Numbered from the stretch's first letter, positions 17,122 to 26,898 are shown. The stretch is 64,000 nucleotides of DNA from Chryseobacterium sp. G0162 (GCF_003815715.1 NZ_CP033922.1:1439001-1503000), one strand, 5' to 3'. The notes: generated from the letters alone by a model not told the origin. Program-made: numbers and translations.

Positions 17122-17592
17122 TTAAATAGAGATCGCGTTGATCAGTCTATTTTTGTCACTCAAGAATTCTTCCATAGAAATCATACTTTCAGTTCTCATT
17201 ACGTCCTGAATGTCGTCAATCTGATAGATAATTCTCTTAGCATCATCCGTATTTTTCGCTCTTACTTTACAGAAAATATTATATTTCCCGGAAATAACGC
17301 TAGCTTCTATTACGTTAGGAATAACTGACAATTCTTTCAATACTTCTTGAGTACGGTTTGATTTTGTCAAAAGGATTCCGATGAAAGCTGTAAAATGATA
17401 ATCCAGCTTACCATAATCGATGCTTAGAGATGATCCCAAAATAATACCTGCATCTTCCATCTTTTTCACTCTTACGTGAATTGTTCCAGCAGAAACATCC
17501 ATCTGCTTAGCAATTTCTGTAAAAGGCATTCTTGTGTTTTCTACTAAGAAATCAAGAATCTTCTTGTCTATTTCGTCCAGTTGATAGTTCAT
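17122..17592 (-). CDS. Lrp/AsnC family transcriptional regulator
   Basis: This 156-residue protein has an N-terminal winged helix-turn-helix (LDEIDKKILDFLVENTRMPF, then MDVSAGTIHVRVKKMEDAG) and a C-terminal RAM ligand-binding domain from about 65 to 150. Members form dimers and octamers and respond to amino acids. Its target genes cannot be read from sequence; TamB lies upstream on the same strand and a small membrane protein downstream, and neither is an obvious target. It has its own promoter box and terminator, so it appears monocistronic. Confidence 0.93.
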   Translation of the reverse strand: MNYQLDEIDKKILDFLVENTRMPFTEIAKQMDVSAGTIHVRVKKMEDAGIILGSSLSIDYGKLDYHFTAFIGILLTKSNRTQEVLKELSVIPNVIEASVISGKYNIFCKVRAKNTDDAKRIIYQIDDIQDVMRTESMISMEEFLSDKNRLINAISI

Positions 17593-17636
17593 ATTAGTTA
17601 AATTACAATTTCTTTAAAAAATCTATGTATTTTTTG

Positions 17637-17644
17637 CAAATTTA
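17637..17644 (-). promoter_or_regulatory. Probable -7 box for the Lrp-type regulator
   Basis: Read on the minus strand this is TAAATTTG, a full match to TAnnTTTG, about 45 nt before the start codon. A -33 TTTG at the usual spacing is not seen. Confidence 0.5.
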
Positions 17645-17726
17645 CGAAAAATAATTTAACTAAAAAAAATATATCAAACATTAACAATAATTAACACGGA
17701 TGATAAAAATCATTAAAATATTCCGA

Positions 17727-20700
17727 TTATTTAGCTTTTGATTTTGTAGAATCTGTTTTTATTTCCGTTTTCTCGGCAGATACTTTTTTGTCTTTTTTCT
17801 TCTTTTTAAACAAAGAATTAAAGCTTTTACTCCACATAACTCCAACTCCATAGGCTTGATTAGCAGTTCCGTTTGTACTAATCATTCCAATGTTGGTAGG
17901 CTTAGAATACCCTCTTACCACTAAAGTACCGTCATTCTTTTTAGATAAATCATATTCTATAGAACCTTCTCCAGAAAGATAATTGTTCTGTGCCCCGGTA
18001 GTACTTGCCTCAGTTCTGGATAACGGAATTCCCAATCCGGTCTTGATATTAACTCTAGGTGAAAGCGCAACGCTAACTCCTGCATTAGCCCTGTCCCCAA
18101 TATTGGAGTTCTGATCACCTTTTACATAGTTCAGGTCAATCTGGAATTCATTACTCATCGTATTAAGAACCGAACCCAGCTGCTTTAGAAGCATGTTATA
18201 TCCTGAAGATTCGGCAACGTTTCCTACATTCACATCCACGCCACCGGTATTAGACACGTTAAAAGTACTCAACAGAAGGACAGAACCAAACTGAAGAACT
18301 TTTTCCCCTTCCTGGCTCATTTTTGCTGCCAGCGTCTCTCTTACCTGACTGGAAACATCCATCGCTGTTACATTCAATTCTACCTTAGGATCTACTAGAG
18401 ATTCCGTAATATTAGCTTGTAATAAAATACTTATCGGCTGCAGTTTTCCCATACTCAGGTATTCTCCTGCATTGGAAACCATTCTTACATAATTGGCTGT
18501 AATATCCAGTGCCGGCTTCATCGCATCACCATCCCATCTGATGCTGCTGTTTTTCTGGATCTGGAAGGTTTTATTAAGAATTGCTTTAGAAACAAATGTT
18601 CCGTTGTCTACCTTATAGGTCCCACTCATCGCAATATTTCCCTGTCTGTTCATGTGGAATCTCAGCGGATCTGCAGCTCCTTTTACGGTAATGCTTCCCA
18701 CATCGTCACCAATAAGCACATTTACTGTGGTTCCTTTATCTACAGCCAAATTGAAATCAATATTCATATTGGCACCGGTCTTTTTCTTTTCTTCCAGTGT
18801 TACCAATCCATCTTTTCCTTCTTTCAGGAATCTCAGCATCTTAAACTCTTCAACATTTGAAGTAGAAGCCGAATTAAAGGTGAAGGTACTTCCGTTAAGC
18901 GCCTTCATATTAGGCGTGTTTATACTCAACCCGGAGACAGGACCGGAGACATATAAATCACCTTGTCCGTAAACTCTTCCCCAAAACAGGTCAGAATCTT
19001 TTTGAGTAGAATTCAATACCAAAAGATTATCTGCTCTCATGATCAGGTCAATCCCCATTGAAGATAGTGTTTCAAATCGAATCGCTCCGGAAATGTTTCC
19101 TTTGGAATTGGATCTGCCATCATGTACTTCAATATTGTTGAGAATGGCAAGTCCTTTACTTAATTGGATCACGTTATCATCAAATGAATAGTCTACTCCT
19201 GTAAACAGAAGTTTTAAACCGAAATCTTTTAAGGCAATATCACCACTATAATCAAGGTTATTAAGCTTTCCGTTAATCTTAAGATCACCCGTTGCTTTTC
19301 CTCTAAGGTTTCCAAAAATACTCTGAACGAACTGCTGGGTAAATGACAGGTCAAAATCACGCATTTCCGCTGTCAGATCAATATCCGGTGAAGCTGTATT
19401 ATTATTAACAGTACCTGTAAGGTTTAAACTGTTGTTTCCTAAAACTCCTGCAGAATGAACCTTTACATCAATATCGTATACGTTCAATGAAAACCCGTTG
19501 GTCGCTGAAATGGAAATTGCTCCCATATCATTCCCATTCATTTTAATATCATCTATATTAAGATCTACCAGAGGCTGTAAAGTACTTTTATCCATCTTGA
19601 TCTTTACACTTCCGTTCGCCAGACCTTTTATATCCATGCTATTCCCTCCGGACTGCATTTCCAGCAGTTTTTCTATCGAGAAATCAGTGATATCAGCATC
19701 TACATAAAAATCCTTGATAGATTTAAATTCAGCTTCTTTTATAAATAAAGCACTCTTATCAGAATAAACCCTCAGATTCCTGATTTCAAAATCTCCGGTT
19801 GCCTTCCTGTAGGTAATGGAATGGTTCAGCTCAGGACTTGTATCAATAGCCCAGGAAACTTCATTAAACTTAACTTCAGTAGGTTCAAATCTGAAAACAT
19901 AATCACCTGCTGCATCCGTAGACTGATCTACATTAATAGCATATTCTTTAAGCTTTTCATTGATTTCATCATCCGGGCTTCCATGTTTGAACACCGTAGC
20001 AAGATGCAGGGTATTTCCGTTTTCATTATTCCCTTTAAGTTCAAAATCTTTAATGATATTTTTATTGTATTCTAATCTATTGATTCTGGCATACACCTGT
20101 TGAGCAAGGTTTGCAGTATTGATTCTTACTTTAACACTGTCTACCATTGCACTATCTTTGCTGAGATTCTTTCTGTTGTTGACCTGATAATCAGGATTAG
20201 AAGAAGCTAATGCTTTGTCAGCATCAGTAATTTCCTCTTCTTTGGTCATAATATATTTCAGAGCAGTTGCATCCAGATTCAGGATCAGATTATTTGAATC
20301 CCCATCATATTCTCCTTCCACCATTGCTCCGTTAGGCAGCTTCAGATCTGGCAAGAAGTAATTAACCAATCCTTGCTGAACATCAAATTTCATGGCAAAA
20401 TTCTGACCTCTATATAATTTTCTTGGAGGTGGTCCTACAAGAATTCTGCCTACTCCATTCTCTACCATTCCTACAAGATCCACCAGATTATATTTACCCG
20501 AAATTTTTCCGTTAGCAGCTCCAGGTGCATCCACATCAATAACACGCCCTCCGGCTTCAACAAATGTCTTTAATTTCGCTGTAGGAATATTGTATTTCTG
20601 TGTAGCAGTAGCAAAGTAAAGATTATTGGCATTAACGTCTAACGTAAGATCATTAATGGATGACATAGACATTTTACCTTCTACCTGCCCACTTACAATC

Positions 20701-22529
20701 TGGCTGCCAGGTTTATTGGTAAAATAATTCATGTTCAACTGGGTAACATCCGCATTCACATCCATTGCAATTTTAGAGGTACTGAAATCTATTAACCCTT
20801 TGATGGTTGCTTTTGCCTGTTCATCATTAACCGTAATCAGTCCATTGTATTTTTTGTGATCCAATAATCCATCCAAATAGAGATTATTAATGACCTTATC
20901 CATAATCTCAATGCTGGTAATCTGAGATTTGGTGATGAGACGCATTGTATTTACATCAAAGCTCTGCCCATTGAGGTCAAAATTACCGGAAATCAATCCA
21001 ACTGACTTATTCTTAGTAATCACAGAAGTATTAAGGTCTTTTACCTCAAGACGACCTGAATACTTAGGCATTGCTGTACTGTACCCTGTTAAAGAGAGTT
21101 TAGAAATTTTCGCCTGCCCTATTCCTGTCATTAAATTTCCACTCTCAACATAGACTTGATCTGGATTTACTTTAGCCGTTCCGTTATACTTCAGTTTTCC
21201 AAAATCATCTGCAAAATTCTTCATCTTGCTGGAGATGAATGTAGGCATCATTGCCTTCAAATCTTTATAAGTAAAATCTGTAGAAAGATCTTTTGTTTCA
21301 ATAGAAAAGTGACCGTTTAATAAATTATCCACCTTCATCGTTTTGGTGGCAATATTCACATCAGGATTTCTGATCAGAAAGTTCTCTAAATGAAATTTAT
21401 TTAAAGGACCCGTCATTTGTCCTGAAAGATTAAACGGTTTGATATTATCCCAATTGGTTACGAAATAGCTGATATCATATCCGCTCACCTGACTTCCCTG
21501 GTTAATATTCATATCCCAGCGAACCTTATCTGCAAAATCAGCCCATGAGCCATCATGAAGATTAAATTTTATATCTCCCTGCAATAAAGTATGGTCTGTA
21601 TTTAAAGTAAGGTCTTTTAACGACAAAAACTGCTTGGTTAAAGACAGTTCTGTTGAAAAGGTATCTACAATATGAGATTTTCCCCATCTGGAGGTTACGA
21701 AAGACATATTATTAATAAGCGCTGTAATATTAGGACCAACGACCTTAACATTGGGTGCTTTTAAATTAAATTTTGTTGCAGTAAGCCATTTCCCATGATC
21801 TCCATCAGAGTTTTCATTAACAATAGATACTTTAGAATCTATGATCTGTACTCTTGAATTAAGTTGAAAAGGAGGTTTTTTAGGATCTCTTTTCTTTCCA
21901 TCATCAAATAATTCTGTGAATCGGACAAAGTTGGAGATACTGTCTCCTTTATAGGTAATGACCTTTATCTCTGCATTCACTAGCGTAAGGGAATTAAAGC
22001 TTAGGGAATTACTTTTTCCTGAAATGGCATTTGCAGCAAGAGAAAGCCAATCTGAATCGGCACGAAATTCACGGGCCTGTATAAAATCCAAGCCTTTATA
22101 ATCTTTTACTTTTAACCCTTTTATGGTAACATCTCCAAAATAGTTTACATCTACACTTTCGGTAGAAAATCCGGATTTAAAGTCATTATTCACAAGCTTC
22201 AAAGCCTGATCTGCTGCCCATTGCTTGGTAACCGGAAGATTGATGGTAATAAGTACTCCTCCAACAAGAACAATACCTAGCCAAAAAAGAATAAGAAGAA
22301 GCTTTGCCCACCAGGTATAGCTGGTGACATCTTTTATAGCCTGTTTACCAAACTCTTCAGCAGTTTCTACAGGGTGATTGATAGCATCTGAAGCGAGTTC
22401 AGAAGCTTCTTTTACTGTTTCCCGTACTTTCTCCTCTACATTTTCAACAGTCTTCTGTACCTGATCCCCTAGGTTTTCAGCTACTGATTTTTTATTCTCA
22501 TTCTCGTTATTATTCTCTAACTTTGCCAT
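17727..22529 (-). CDS. tamB: TamB-like translocation and assembly module protein (DUF490)
   Basis: The start is placed at the ATG beginning MAKLENNNENENKK, giving 1600 residues; an upstream in-frame start at 22598 would lie inside the oppositely transcribed tsaD. A charged coiled-coil-like N-terminus of about 70 residues precedes one transmembrane helix (AKLLLILFWLGIVLVGGVL). A very long beta-rich repeat body follows, with the DUF490 C-terminal part near the end (VELNVTAMDVSSQVRETLAA and the LSPRVNIKTGLGIPL segment). TamB-type proteins bridge inner and outer membranes, acting in phospholipid transport and outer-membrane assembly. The C-terminus is Lys-rich. Confidence 0.9.
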   Translation of the reverse strand: MAKLENNNENENKKSVAENLGDQVQKTVENVEEKVRETVKEASELASDAINHPVETAEEFGKQAIKDVTSYTWWAKLLLILFWLGIVLVGGVLITINLPVTKQWAADQALKLVNNDFKSGFSTESVDVNYFGDVTIKGLKVKDYKGLDFIQAREFRADSDWLSLAANAISGKSNSLSFNSLTLVNAEIKVITYKGDSISNFVRFTELFDDGKKRDPKKPPFQLNSRVQIIDSKVSIVNENSDGDHGKWLTATKFNLKAPNVKVVGPNITALINNMSFVTSRWGKSHIVDTFSTELSLTKQFLSLKDLTLNTDHTLLQGDIKFNLHDGSWADFADKVRWDMNINQGSQVSGYDISYFVTNWDNIKPFNLSGQMTGPLNKFHLENFLIRNPDVNIATKTMKVDNLLNGHFSIETKDLSTDFTYKDLKAMMPTFISSKMKNFADDFGKLKYNGTAKVNPDQVYVESGNLMTGIGQAKISKLSLTGYSTAMPKYSGRLEVKDLNTSVITKNKSVGLISGNFDLNGQSFDVNTMRLITKSQITSIEIMDKVINNLYLDGLLDHKKYNGLITVNDEQAKATIKGLIDFSTSKIAMDVNADVTQLNMNYFTNKPGSQIVSGQVEGKMSMSSINDLTLDVNANNLYFATATQKYNIPTAKLKTFVEAGGRVIDVDAPGAANGKISGKYNLVDLVGMVENGVGRILVGPPPRKLYRGQNFAMKFDVQQGLVNYFLPDLKLPNGAMVEGEYDGDSNNLILNLDATALKYIMTKEEEITDADKALASSNPDYQVNNRKNLSKDSAMVDSVKVRINTANLAQQVYARINRLEYNKNIIKDFELKGNNENGNTLHLATVFKHGSPDDEINEKLKEYAINVDQSTDAAGDYVFRFEPTEVKFNEVSWAIDTSPELNHSITYRKATGDFEIRNLRVYSDKSALFIKEAEFKSIKDFYVDADITDFSIEKLLEMQSGGNSMDIKGLANGSVKIKMDKSTLQPLVDLNIDDIKMNGNDMGAISISATNGFSLNVYDIDVKVHSAGVLGNNSLNLTGTVNNNTASPDIDLTAEMRDFDLSFTQQFVQSIFGNLRGKATGDLKINGKLNNLDYSGDIALKDFGLKLLFTGVDYSFDDNVIQLSKGLAILNNIEVHDGRSNSKGNISGAIRFETLSSMGIDLIMRADNLLVLNSTQKDSDLFWGRVYGQGDLYVSGPVSGLSINTPNMKALNGSTFTFNSASTSNVEEFKMLRFLKEGKDGLVTLEEKKKTGANMNIDFNLAVDKGTTVNVLIGDDVGSITVKGAADPLRFHMNRQGNIAMSGTYKVDNGTFVSKAILNKTFQIQKNSSIRWDGDAMKPALDITANYVRMVSNAGEYLSMGKLQPISILLQANITESLVDPKVELNVTAMDVSSQVRETLAAKMSQEGEKVLQFGSVLLLSTFNVSNTGGVDVNVGNVAESSGYNMLLKQLGSVLNTMSNEFQIDLNYVKGDQNSNIGDRANAGVSVALSPRVNIKTGLGIPLSRTEASTTGAQNNYLSGEGSIEYDLSKKNDGTLVVRGYSKPTNIGMISTNGTANQAYGVGVMWSKSFNSLFKKKKKDKKVSAEKTEIKTDSTKSKAK
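22518..22525 (+). promoter_or_regulatory. Possible -7 promoter box for tsaD
   Basis: TAACTTTG matches TAnnTTTG and ends 8 nt before the tsaD start, inside the first codons of the divergent tamB. If used, tsaD mRNA would have an almost absent leader. Confidence 0.35.
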
Positions 22530-22533
22530 TATT

Positions 22534-23550
22534 ATGAGCGACTCTATAATTTTAGGTATTGAATCGTCTTGCGACGACACCTCAGCAGCTATCATCAAGG
22601 GGAATTCTATTCTTTCAAATATTGCTGCGAACCAGGCTATCCATAAAGAATATGGAGGCGTGGTTCCTGAATTGGCTTCGCGAGCCCATCAACAAAATAT
22701 AATCCCCGTTGTTGAAAAATCTTTTACCAAAGCAAATATACAACAAAATGCAATCTCTGCTATAGGATTTACACGCGGCCCCGGACTTTTGGGATCACTT
22801 CTTGTAGGAACTTCATTTGCTAAATCTCTGGCAATGAGTCTTAATGTTCCGTTAATTGAAGTTAATCACCTTCAAGCTCACATTTTGGCCCATTTCATCG
22901 AGGATGCAAATCCTGTGCCGCCTACTTTCCCTTTTCTATGCCTTACCGTAAGTGGTGGTCATACCATGATTGTATTGGTAAAGGACTATTTTGATATGGA
23001 AATTATCGGAAAAACAACGGATGATGCTGCCGGAGAGGCCTTTGATAAAATTGGAAAAATCTTCGATCTGGATTATCCGGCGGGGCCAATTATCGACAGG
23101 CTTGCCAAAGAAGGAAATCCCGATGCTTTTAAGTTCAATAAACCAAAGTTGGAGAACTACGACTACTCTTTCAGTGGTATTAAAACATCCGTTTTATATT
23201 TCATTCAGAAGGAAGTTAGAAAAAATCCGGATTTCATTAAGGAAAACCTTAACGATCTTTGTGCTTCTGTACAAAAATGTATTATTGAGATCCTAATGAA
23301 TAAGCTTGAAAAAGCAGCTAAAGATCTTGATGTAAAAGATGTGGCCATTGCAGGTGGAGTTTCTGCCAATTCTGCATTAAGGAAGGCTATGGAAGACAAC
23401 AAAGAAAAATTAGGCTGGAATATCTATATTCCAAAGTTTGAATATACCACCGATAATGCAGCGATGATTGCCATGGTAGCACAACTGAAGTTTGAAAGAG
23501 GTGAGTTTACTGATCTGAGAACTTCTGCTACTGCAAAATATGACTTATGA
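22534..23550 (+). CDS. tsaD: tRNA N6-adenosine threonylcarbamoyltransferase TsaD
   Basis: This 338-residue cytoplasmic enzyme makes the t6A37 modification on ANN-decoding tRNAs, using threonylcarbamoyl-AMP with TsaB and TsaE. Hallmarks are GIESSCDDTSAAI at the N-terminus, metal-binding H112 and H116 in EVNHLQAHILAHF, LTVSGGHTMIVLV and the C-terminal ATDNAAM-like motif seen here as TTDNAAMIAMVA. The length matches the family. It starts 4 nt from the divergent tamB start, and its stop overlaps the next gene by 4 nt, so it heads a three-gene operon with a hypothetical protein and rsmE. Confidence 0.96.
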   Translation: MSDSIILGIESSCDDTSAAIIKGNSILSNIAANQAIHKEYGGVVPELASRAHQQNIIPVVEKSFTKANIQQNAISAIGFTRGPGLLGSLLVGTSFAKSLAMSLNVPLIEVNHLQAHILAHFIEDANPVPPTFPFLCLTVSGGHTMIVLVKDYFDMEIIGKTTDDAAGEAFDKIGKIFDLDYPAGPIIDRLAKEGNPDAFKFNKPKLENYDYSFSGIKTSVLYFIQKEVRKNPDFIKENLNDLCASVQKCIIEILMNKLEKAAKDLDVKDVAIAGGVSANSALRKAMEDNKEKLGWNIYIPKFEYTTDNAAMIAMVAQLKFERGEFTDLRTSATAKYDL

Positions 23551-23942
23551 AAATACTCTTAGAAGAAAAAATACTGGGAACACATTCTAAAAAGAACTCA
23601 AAATACTATTGGGTATTAGAAACCGTTACAGGAAAAAATGAAGATTCGGAAGATGCTAATGACTATTTTCCGTCAAGCTCTGAAACAGGATACATCCAGG
23701 ATGTAAAAGAGGAAATTCTTGAGAAAATCAATTCCGAAAACCTTTTTAGTTTTCCTTATACTCCCAAGGAAGGTGATTATTTATCTATAAAAAATAACTT
23801 AAGGAAACAGGAATATTTAAATCTGATTTTCATTAACAATAAATGGATAGAAGAAATATACCTGTGCAGTTACCGTGAATGTGATACGGATATTTACACG
23901 ACCATAAAAACAGGTGTCGCATTCTTAACTCAGGATATATGA
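23547..23942 (+). CDS. Hypothetical protein between tsaD and rsmE
   Basis: This 131-residue acidic protein has no signal peptide or transmembrane segment, and I recognise no domain. It overlaps tsaD by 4 nt and rsmE by 4 nt (ATGA in both cases), which supports it as a real, translationally coupled gene. The tsaD-rsmE context suggests, but does not show, an RNA-related housekeeping role. Confidence 0.8.
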   Translation: MKILLEEKILGTHSKKNSKYYWVLETVTGKNEDSEDANDYFPSSSETGYIQDVKEEILEKINSENLFSFPYTPKEGDYLSIKNNLRKQEYLNLIFINNKWIEEIYLCSYRECDTDIYTTIKTGVAFLTQDI

Positions 23943-24634
23943 AATTATTTTACGGAGAAATAACAGGTAATACAGTCATCATCAACGACGAGGAACAGCA
24001 GCATATTGTAAAAGTTCTTCGAATGAAAGAGAGTGAAGATATTCATGTAACAGATGGAAAAGGAGCACTGGCTTCAGGAAAACTGTTTATAGAAGGAAAA
24101 AAAGCAGGTATTGAGGTTTCAGAAATCAAAAATAACCTTCCGGATTTCACTCCTAAACTTCATATTGCTATTGCTCCTACAAAGAATATTGACCGTATAG
24201 AATTTTTTGTAGAAAAAGCTGTAGAAATGGGAATCTCAGAAATCAGCATTATTGCTACAGAAAAAACAGAGCGTAAAAATATTAATATTGATAAGATCAG
24301 AAAACAGGCTGTTGCTGCCTCAAAACAAAGTTTGAGATTTCATTTTCCCATTATTAATGATACTGTAAAGCTGAGCGATTTTTTAAAAGACATTCATCCT
24401 GAAAACACTTTTGTGGCGCACTGTCATGAAAATCTGGAAAGAATGGAACTTAAAAGTATTCCAAAAATGGAAAAGATTACTTTCCTAATTGGTCCTGAAG
24501 GGGATTTTTCTGAAAAGGAAATTGAATTTTTGGCTGAACATAAGATCAAAGCGGTTTCATTAGGAAATCAAAGGTTGAGAACTGAAACTGCAGGCGTATT
24601 TGTAGCCGCGTGGAATTATTACAATATGATATAG
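23939..24634 (+). CDS. rsmE: 16S rRNA (uracil1498-N3)-methyltransferase RsmE
   Basis: This 231-residue SPOUT methyltransferase methylates N3 of U1498 in helix 44 of 16S rRNA with S-adenosylmethionine. The N-terminal PUA-like part contains EEQQHIVKVLRMK. The SPOUT knot motifs are FLIGPEGDFSEKEIEFL and VSLGNQRLRTETAGVFVAAW near the C-terminus. It is the last gene of the tsaD operon; the intergenic repeat and a shared terminator follow. Confidence 0.95.
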   Translation: MKLFYGEITGNTVIINDEEQQHIVKVLRMKESEDIHVTDGKGALASGKLFIEGKKAGIEVSEIKNNLPDFTPKLHIAIAPTKNIDRIEFFVEKAVEMGISEISIIATEKTERKNINIDKIRKQAVAASKQSLRFHFPIINDTVKLSDFLKDIHPENTFVAHCHENLERMELKSIPKMEKITFLIGPEGDFSEKEIEFLAEHKIKAVSLGNQRLRTETAGVFVAAWNYYNMI

Positions 24635-24672
24635 GTTTATAGTGTCATTGTCTTATATAATTTTATGCTCAC

Positions 24673-24747
24673 TGTCATTCTGACGAAGGAAGAATCTCAT
24701 TAAAAACTTTGATTCTTCATTCCACTTCGTTACATTCAGAATGACAC
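24673..24747. repeat. Imperfect palindromic intergenic repeat
   Basis: TGTCATTCTGACGAAGGAAG on the left is mirrored by a right arm containing CTTCG and TTCAGAATGAC, giving a stem of about 25-30 nt with mismatches. This is the look of a REP/MITE-like intergenic palindrome. Only one copy is seen in this window. Confidence 0.6.
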
Positions 24748-24813
24748 AACAAGTTTGATTTTAAACTAGATATCATTTAAAATATAAATAATAGATTCCT
24801 AATCTATATCTAT

Positions 24814-24844
24814 AAAAAAGGAGGTTTTAAACACCTCCTTTTTT
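24814..24844. terminator. Bidirectional terminator
   Basis: An A-run, AGGAGGT, a 7-nt loop, ACCTCCT and a T-run lie between the convergent rsmE and TrmH-type genes and can serve both. Confidence 0.85.
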
Positions 24845-24858
24845 ATATTCCGAATTGA

Positions 24859-25539
24859 TTATTTCCAATCAATATTATTTTCTTTCAGGTATTTCTCAAA
24901 GATCTGCTGCCCGCTTCTTATAGAGTTTACCGTCCAAAGGATTTTCATTCTTAGCAGCTTTTCTTCATCTAATTTATAATCAATACCAGATTTTATCAGT
25001 TTTTGCTTCAATTCATACATACAAATGGAAGCCGCTACGGAAACATTAAAACTCCTTGTAAAACCATACATTGGTATCGCCAGTGTTTCATCTGCGAAAT
25101 CCAGAATCTCCTGCGAAACGCCTTCCATTTCCGTTCCGAATACCAACGCTATAGGTTCTGTAATCTCATATTCAGGAAGCATTTTAGCATTATTTTCCAG
25201 TGATACTACCACAATTTTGTAGCCTCTGTCTTTAATTTCCTGAAAGGATTGTCTATTTCGGGGAAGTTTTTCCACTTCAACCCAGGTATCTGCCCCTTTG
25301 GTTACCCGAAGATTAGGTTCAAAACTATATTCTTCCTGCAAAGCCACTACTTTATGAAAACCACAAGCTTCTACAGAACGTACAATGGCAGCGGCATTCC
25401 GAAACTGATAGATATCTTCTACCACCGGAAGTACAAAGTCTGAACTTTCCTGAGAAAAGTGTTCAATTTTCGCGAATCTTTCTTCTGTTAAAAACTGTTT
25501 TAAATATTCATAAGTTTGTGCTAAATCGTTCATCTGCAT
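24859..25539 (-). CDS. TrmH family (SpoU) RNA 2'-O-methyltransferase
   Basis: At 226 residues it is close to E. coli TrmH (229). SpoU motif 1 is YQFRNAAAIVRSVEACG with the expected Asn-Arg pair, motif 2 is ALVFGTEMEGVS, and motif 3 is IPMYGFTRSFNVSVAASICM. A basic C-terminal extension (KLLRMKILWTVNSIR) resembles the extra helix of tRNA Gm18 methyltransferase. It therefore most likely methylates the ribose of G18 in tRNA, although rRNA-directed paralogues share the motifs. It converges on rsmE at a shared terminator. Confidence 0.88.
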   Translation of the reverse strand: MQMNDLAQTYEYLKQFLTEERFAKIEHFSQESSDFVLPVVEDIYQFRNAAAIVRSVEACGFHKVVALQEEYSFEPNLRVTKGADTWVEVEKLPRNRQSFQEIKDRGYKIVVVSLENNAKMLPEYEITEPIALVFGTEMEGVSQEILDFADETLAIPMYGFTRSFNVSVAASICMYELKQKLIKSGIDYKLDEEKLLRMKILWTVNSIRSGQQIFEKYLKENNIDWK

Positions 25540-25645
25540 TTAGTTATTTTTTTCAATAGCCTTATATAACGCATGGAATTCATCTTATTCTGATAAAATT
25601 TGATGATAAGCGTTTCATTCATTTTCAAATCTTTGCAAATTAACG

Positions 25646-25653
25646 TAATTTTG
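25646..25653 (+). promoter_or_regulatory. Probable -7 promoter box for the asparaginase gene
   Basis: TAATTTTG matches TAnnTTTG and lies 46 nt before the asparaginase start. A TTTT at about the right -33 spacing is present upstream. Confidence 0.5.
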
Positions 25654-25699
25654 GGCTATGATCCTTAACCGGGGTTAAATTCTTAATTAAAAATAATAC

Positions 25700-26728
25700 A
25701 TGAAGCGAAAAGTCCTACTCATCTATACCGGAGGAACCATCGGTATGGAAAAAGATTATGAAACCGGAAGCCTGCGTGCCTTTGATTTTGGCAATATCTT
25801 CGAAAAGATGCCTGAAATGAAGCTTATGGAATGTGAAGTTTTTGTACATCCTTTTGCCAAACCACTGGACTCTTCGGACATGGGACCTGCAGAATGGAGG
25901 GTCATTGCCAACTACATTCTTGAGAACTACAATGATTATGATGGATTCCTGATTCTTCACGGGACAGACACTATGTCTTATACTGCTTCAGCATTAAGTT
26001 TCATGTTAAAAGGATTAAGAAAGCCTGTGATTATGACCGGTTCACAATTGCCTATTGGTGATCTGAGAACCGATGCGAAAGAAAATCTTTTGACAAGTCT
26101 TTATTATGCAAGTTTGTATGAAAATGACGAAGCAGTCATTCAGGAGGTTGCCATCTATTTTGAATATAAACTCTTACGAGGAAACAGGACATTGAAATAT
26201 TCTGCTGAATATTTTGACGCCTATGCAAGTCCAAACTATCCTATCCTTGGACAATCCGGTGTTCATTTAAATATTCTCAAAGACAATCTTTTCCGTTGTA
26301 ATCCGGAAATAGAGTTTCACGTTGACGAACATATTTCTGAAGATGTTTTGTTCTGGAGAATTTTCCCGGGAATGCATCTGAGTCACTTCAGGGAAATTCC
26401 TAAAATGAAAGTATTGATTCTTCAGGTTTTCGGTTCCGGAACCATTTTCAGCAGTGAAAAAACCCAGGAAACACTTCAGGAAATCAGGAACAATGGTACA
26501 GAGATCGTAGTGGTGAGCCAGTGTATCTCCGGTGGTATCTCGTTCGGTAAATATGAAAACAGTAATATTTTCTCAAGAATCGGAGCTATTAGTGGAAGGG
26601 ATATGACTGCAGAAACTGCTATTACAAAAGCGATGCACTTAATTGATAATCCAAATTACTCAGGAAGTTTCGCGGATAACTTTACCCAAAGCCTTTGCGG
26701 AGAAATTACTGCTGAAAAATTGCAATAA
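25700..26728 (+). CDS. Type I (cytosolic) L-asparaginase
   Basis: This 342-residue protein hydrolyses L-asparagine to aspartate and ammonia. The N-terminal IYTGGTIGM supplies nucleophile T13. LILHGTDTMSYTA supplies the T89-D90 pair, and MTGSQLPIGDLRTDAKENL carries the catalytic Lys. The absence of a signal peptide and the length indicate the cytoplasmic type. The gene stands alone between its promoter box and the tRNA-Ser gene. Confidence 0.94.
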   Translation: MKRKVLLIYTGGTIGMEKDYETGSLRAFDFGNIFEKMPEMKLMECEVFVHPFAKPLDSSDMGPAEWRVIANYILENYNDYDGFLILHGTDTMSYTASALSFMLKGLRKPVIMTGSQLPIGDLRTDAKENLLTSLYYASLYENDEAVIQEVAIYFEYKLLRGNRTLKYSAEYFDAYASPNYPILGQSGVHLNILKDNLFRCNPEIEFHVDEHISEDVLFWRIFPGMHLSHFREIPKMKVLILQVFGSGTIFSSEKTQETLQEIRNNGTEIVVVSQCISGGISFGKYENSNIFSRIGAISGRDMTAETAITKAMHLIDNPNYSGSFADNFTQSLCGEITAEKLQ

Positions 26729-26773
26729 AAATTTGGTAATTAAAGAAAATATCCTATTTTTGCAATCTCAAAA

Positions 26774-26860
26774 AGAAAGGTGTCCGAGTGGTTGAAGGAG
26801 CTACCCTGGAAAGGTAGTATACGGGTAACTGTATCGAGGGTTCGAATCCCTTCCTTTCTG
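26774..26860 (+). tRNA. tRNA-Ser (anticodon GGA)
   Basis: The 87-nt sequence folds as a class II tRNA. The acceptor stem is AGAAAGG/CCTTTCT with discriminator G. The anticodon stem CTACC/GGTAG encloses a loop with GGA at 26808-26810, there is a long variable arm, and the T-loop is TTCGAAT. The CCA end is not fully encoded, since CA follows the discriminator and then an A-run. It reads UCC/UCU codons. Confidence 0.95.
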
Positions 26861-26863
26861 CAA

Positions 26864-26898
26864 AAAAAAGTCTTAAGTAAAAAACTTAAGACTTTTTT
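26864..26898 (+). terminator. Terminator after tRNA-Ser
   Basis: AAAAAGTCTTAAGT and ACTTAAGACTTTTTT form a perfect stem around an A-rich loop immediately after the tRNA. Confidence 0.85.
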
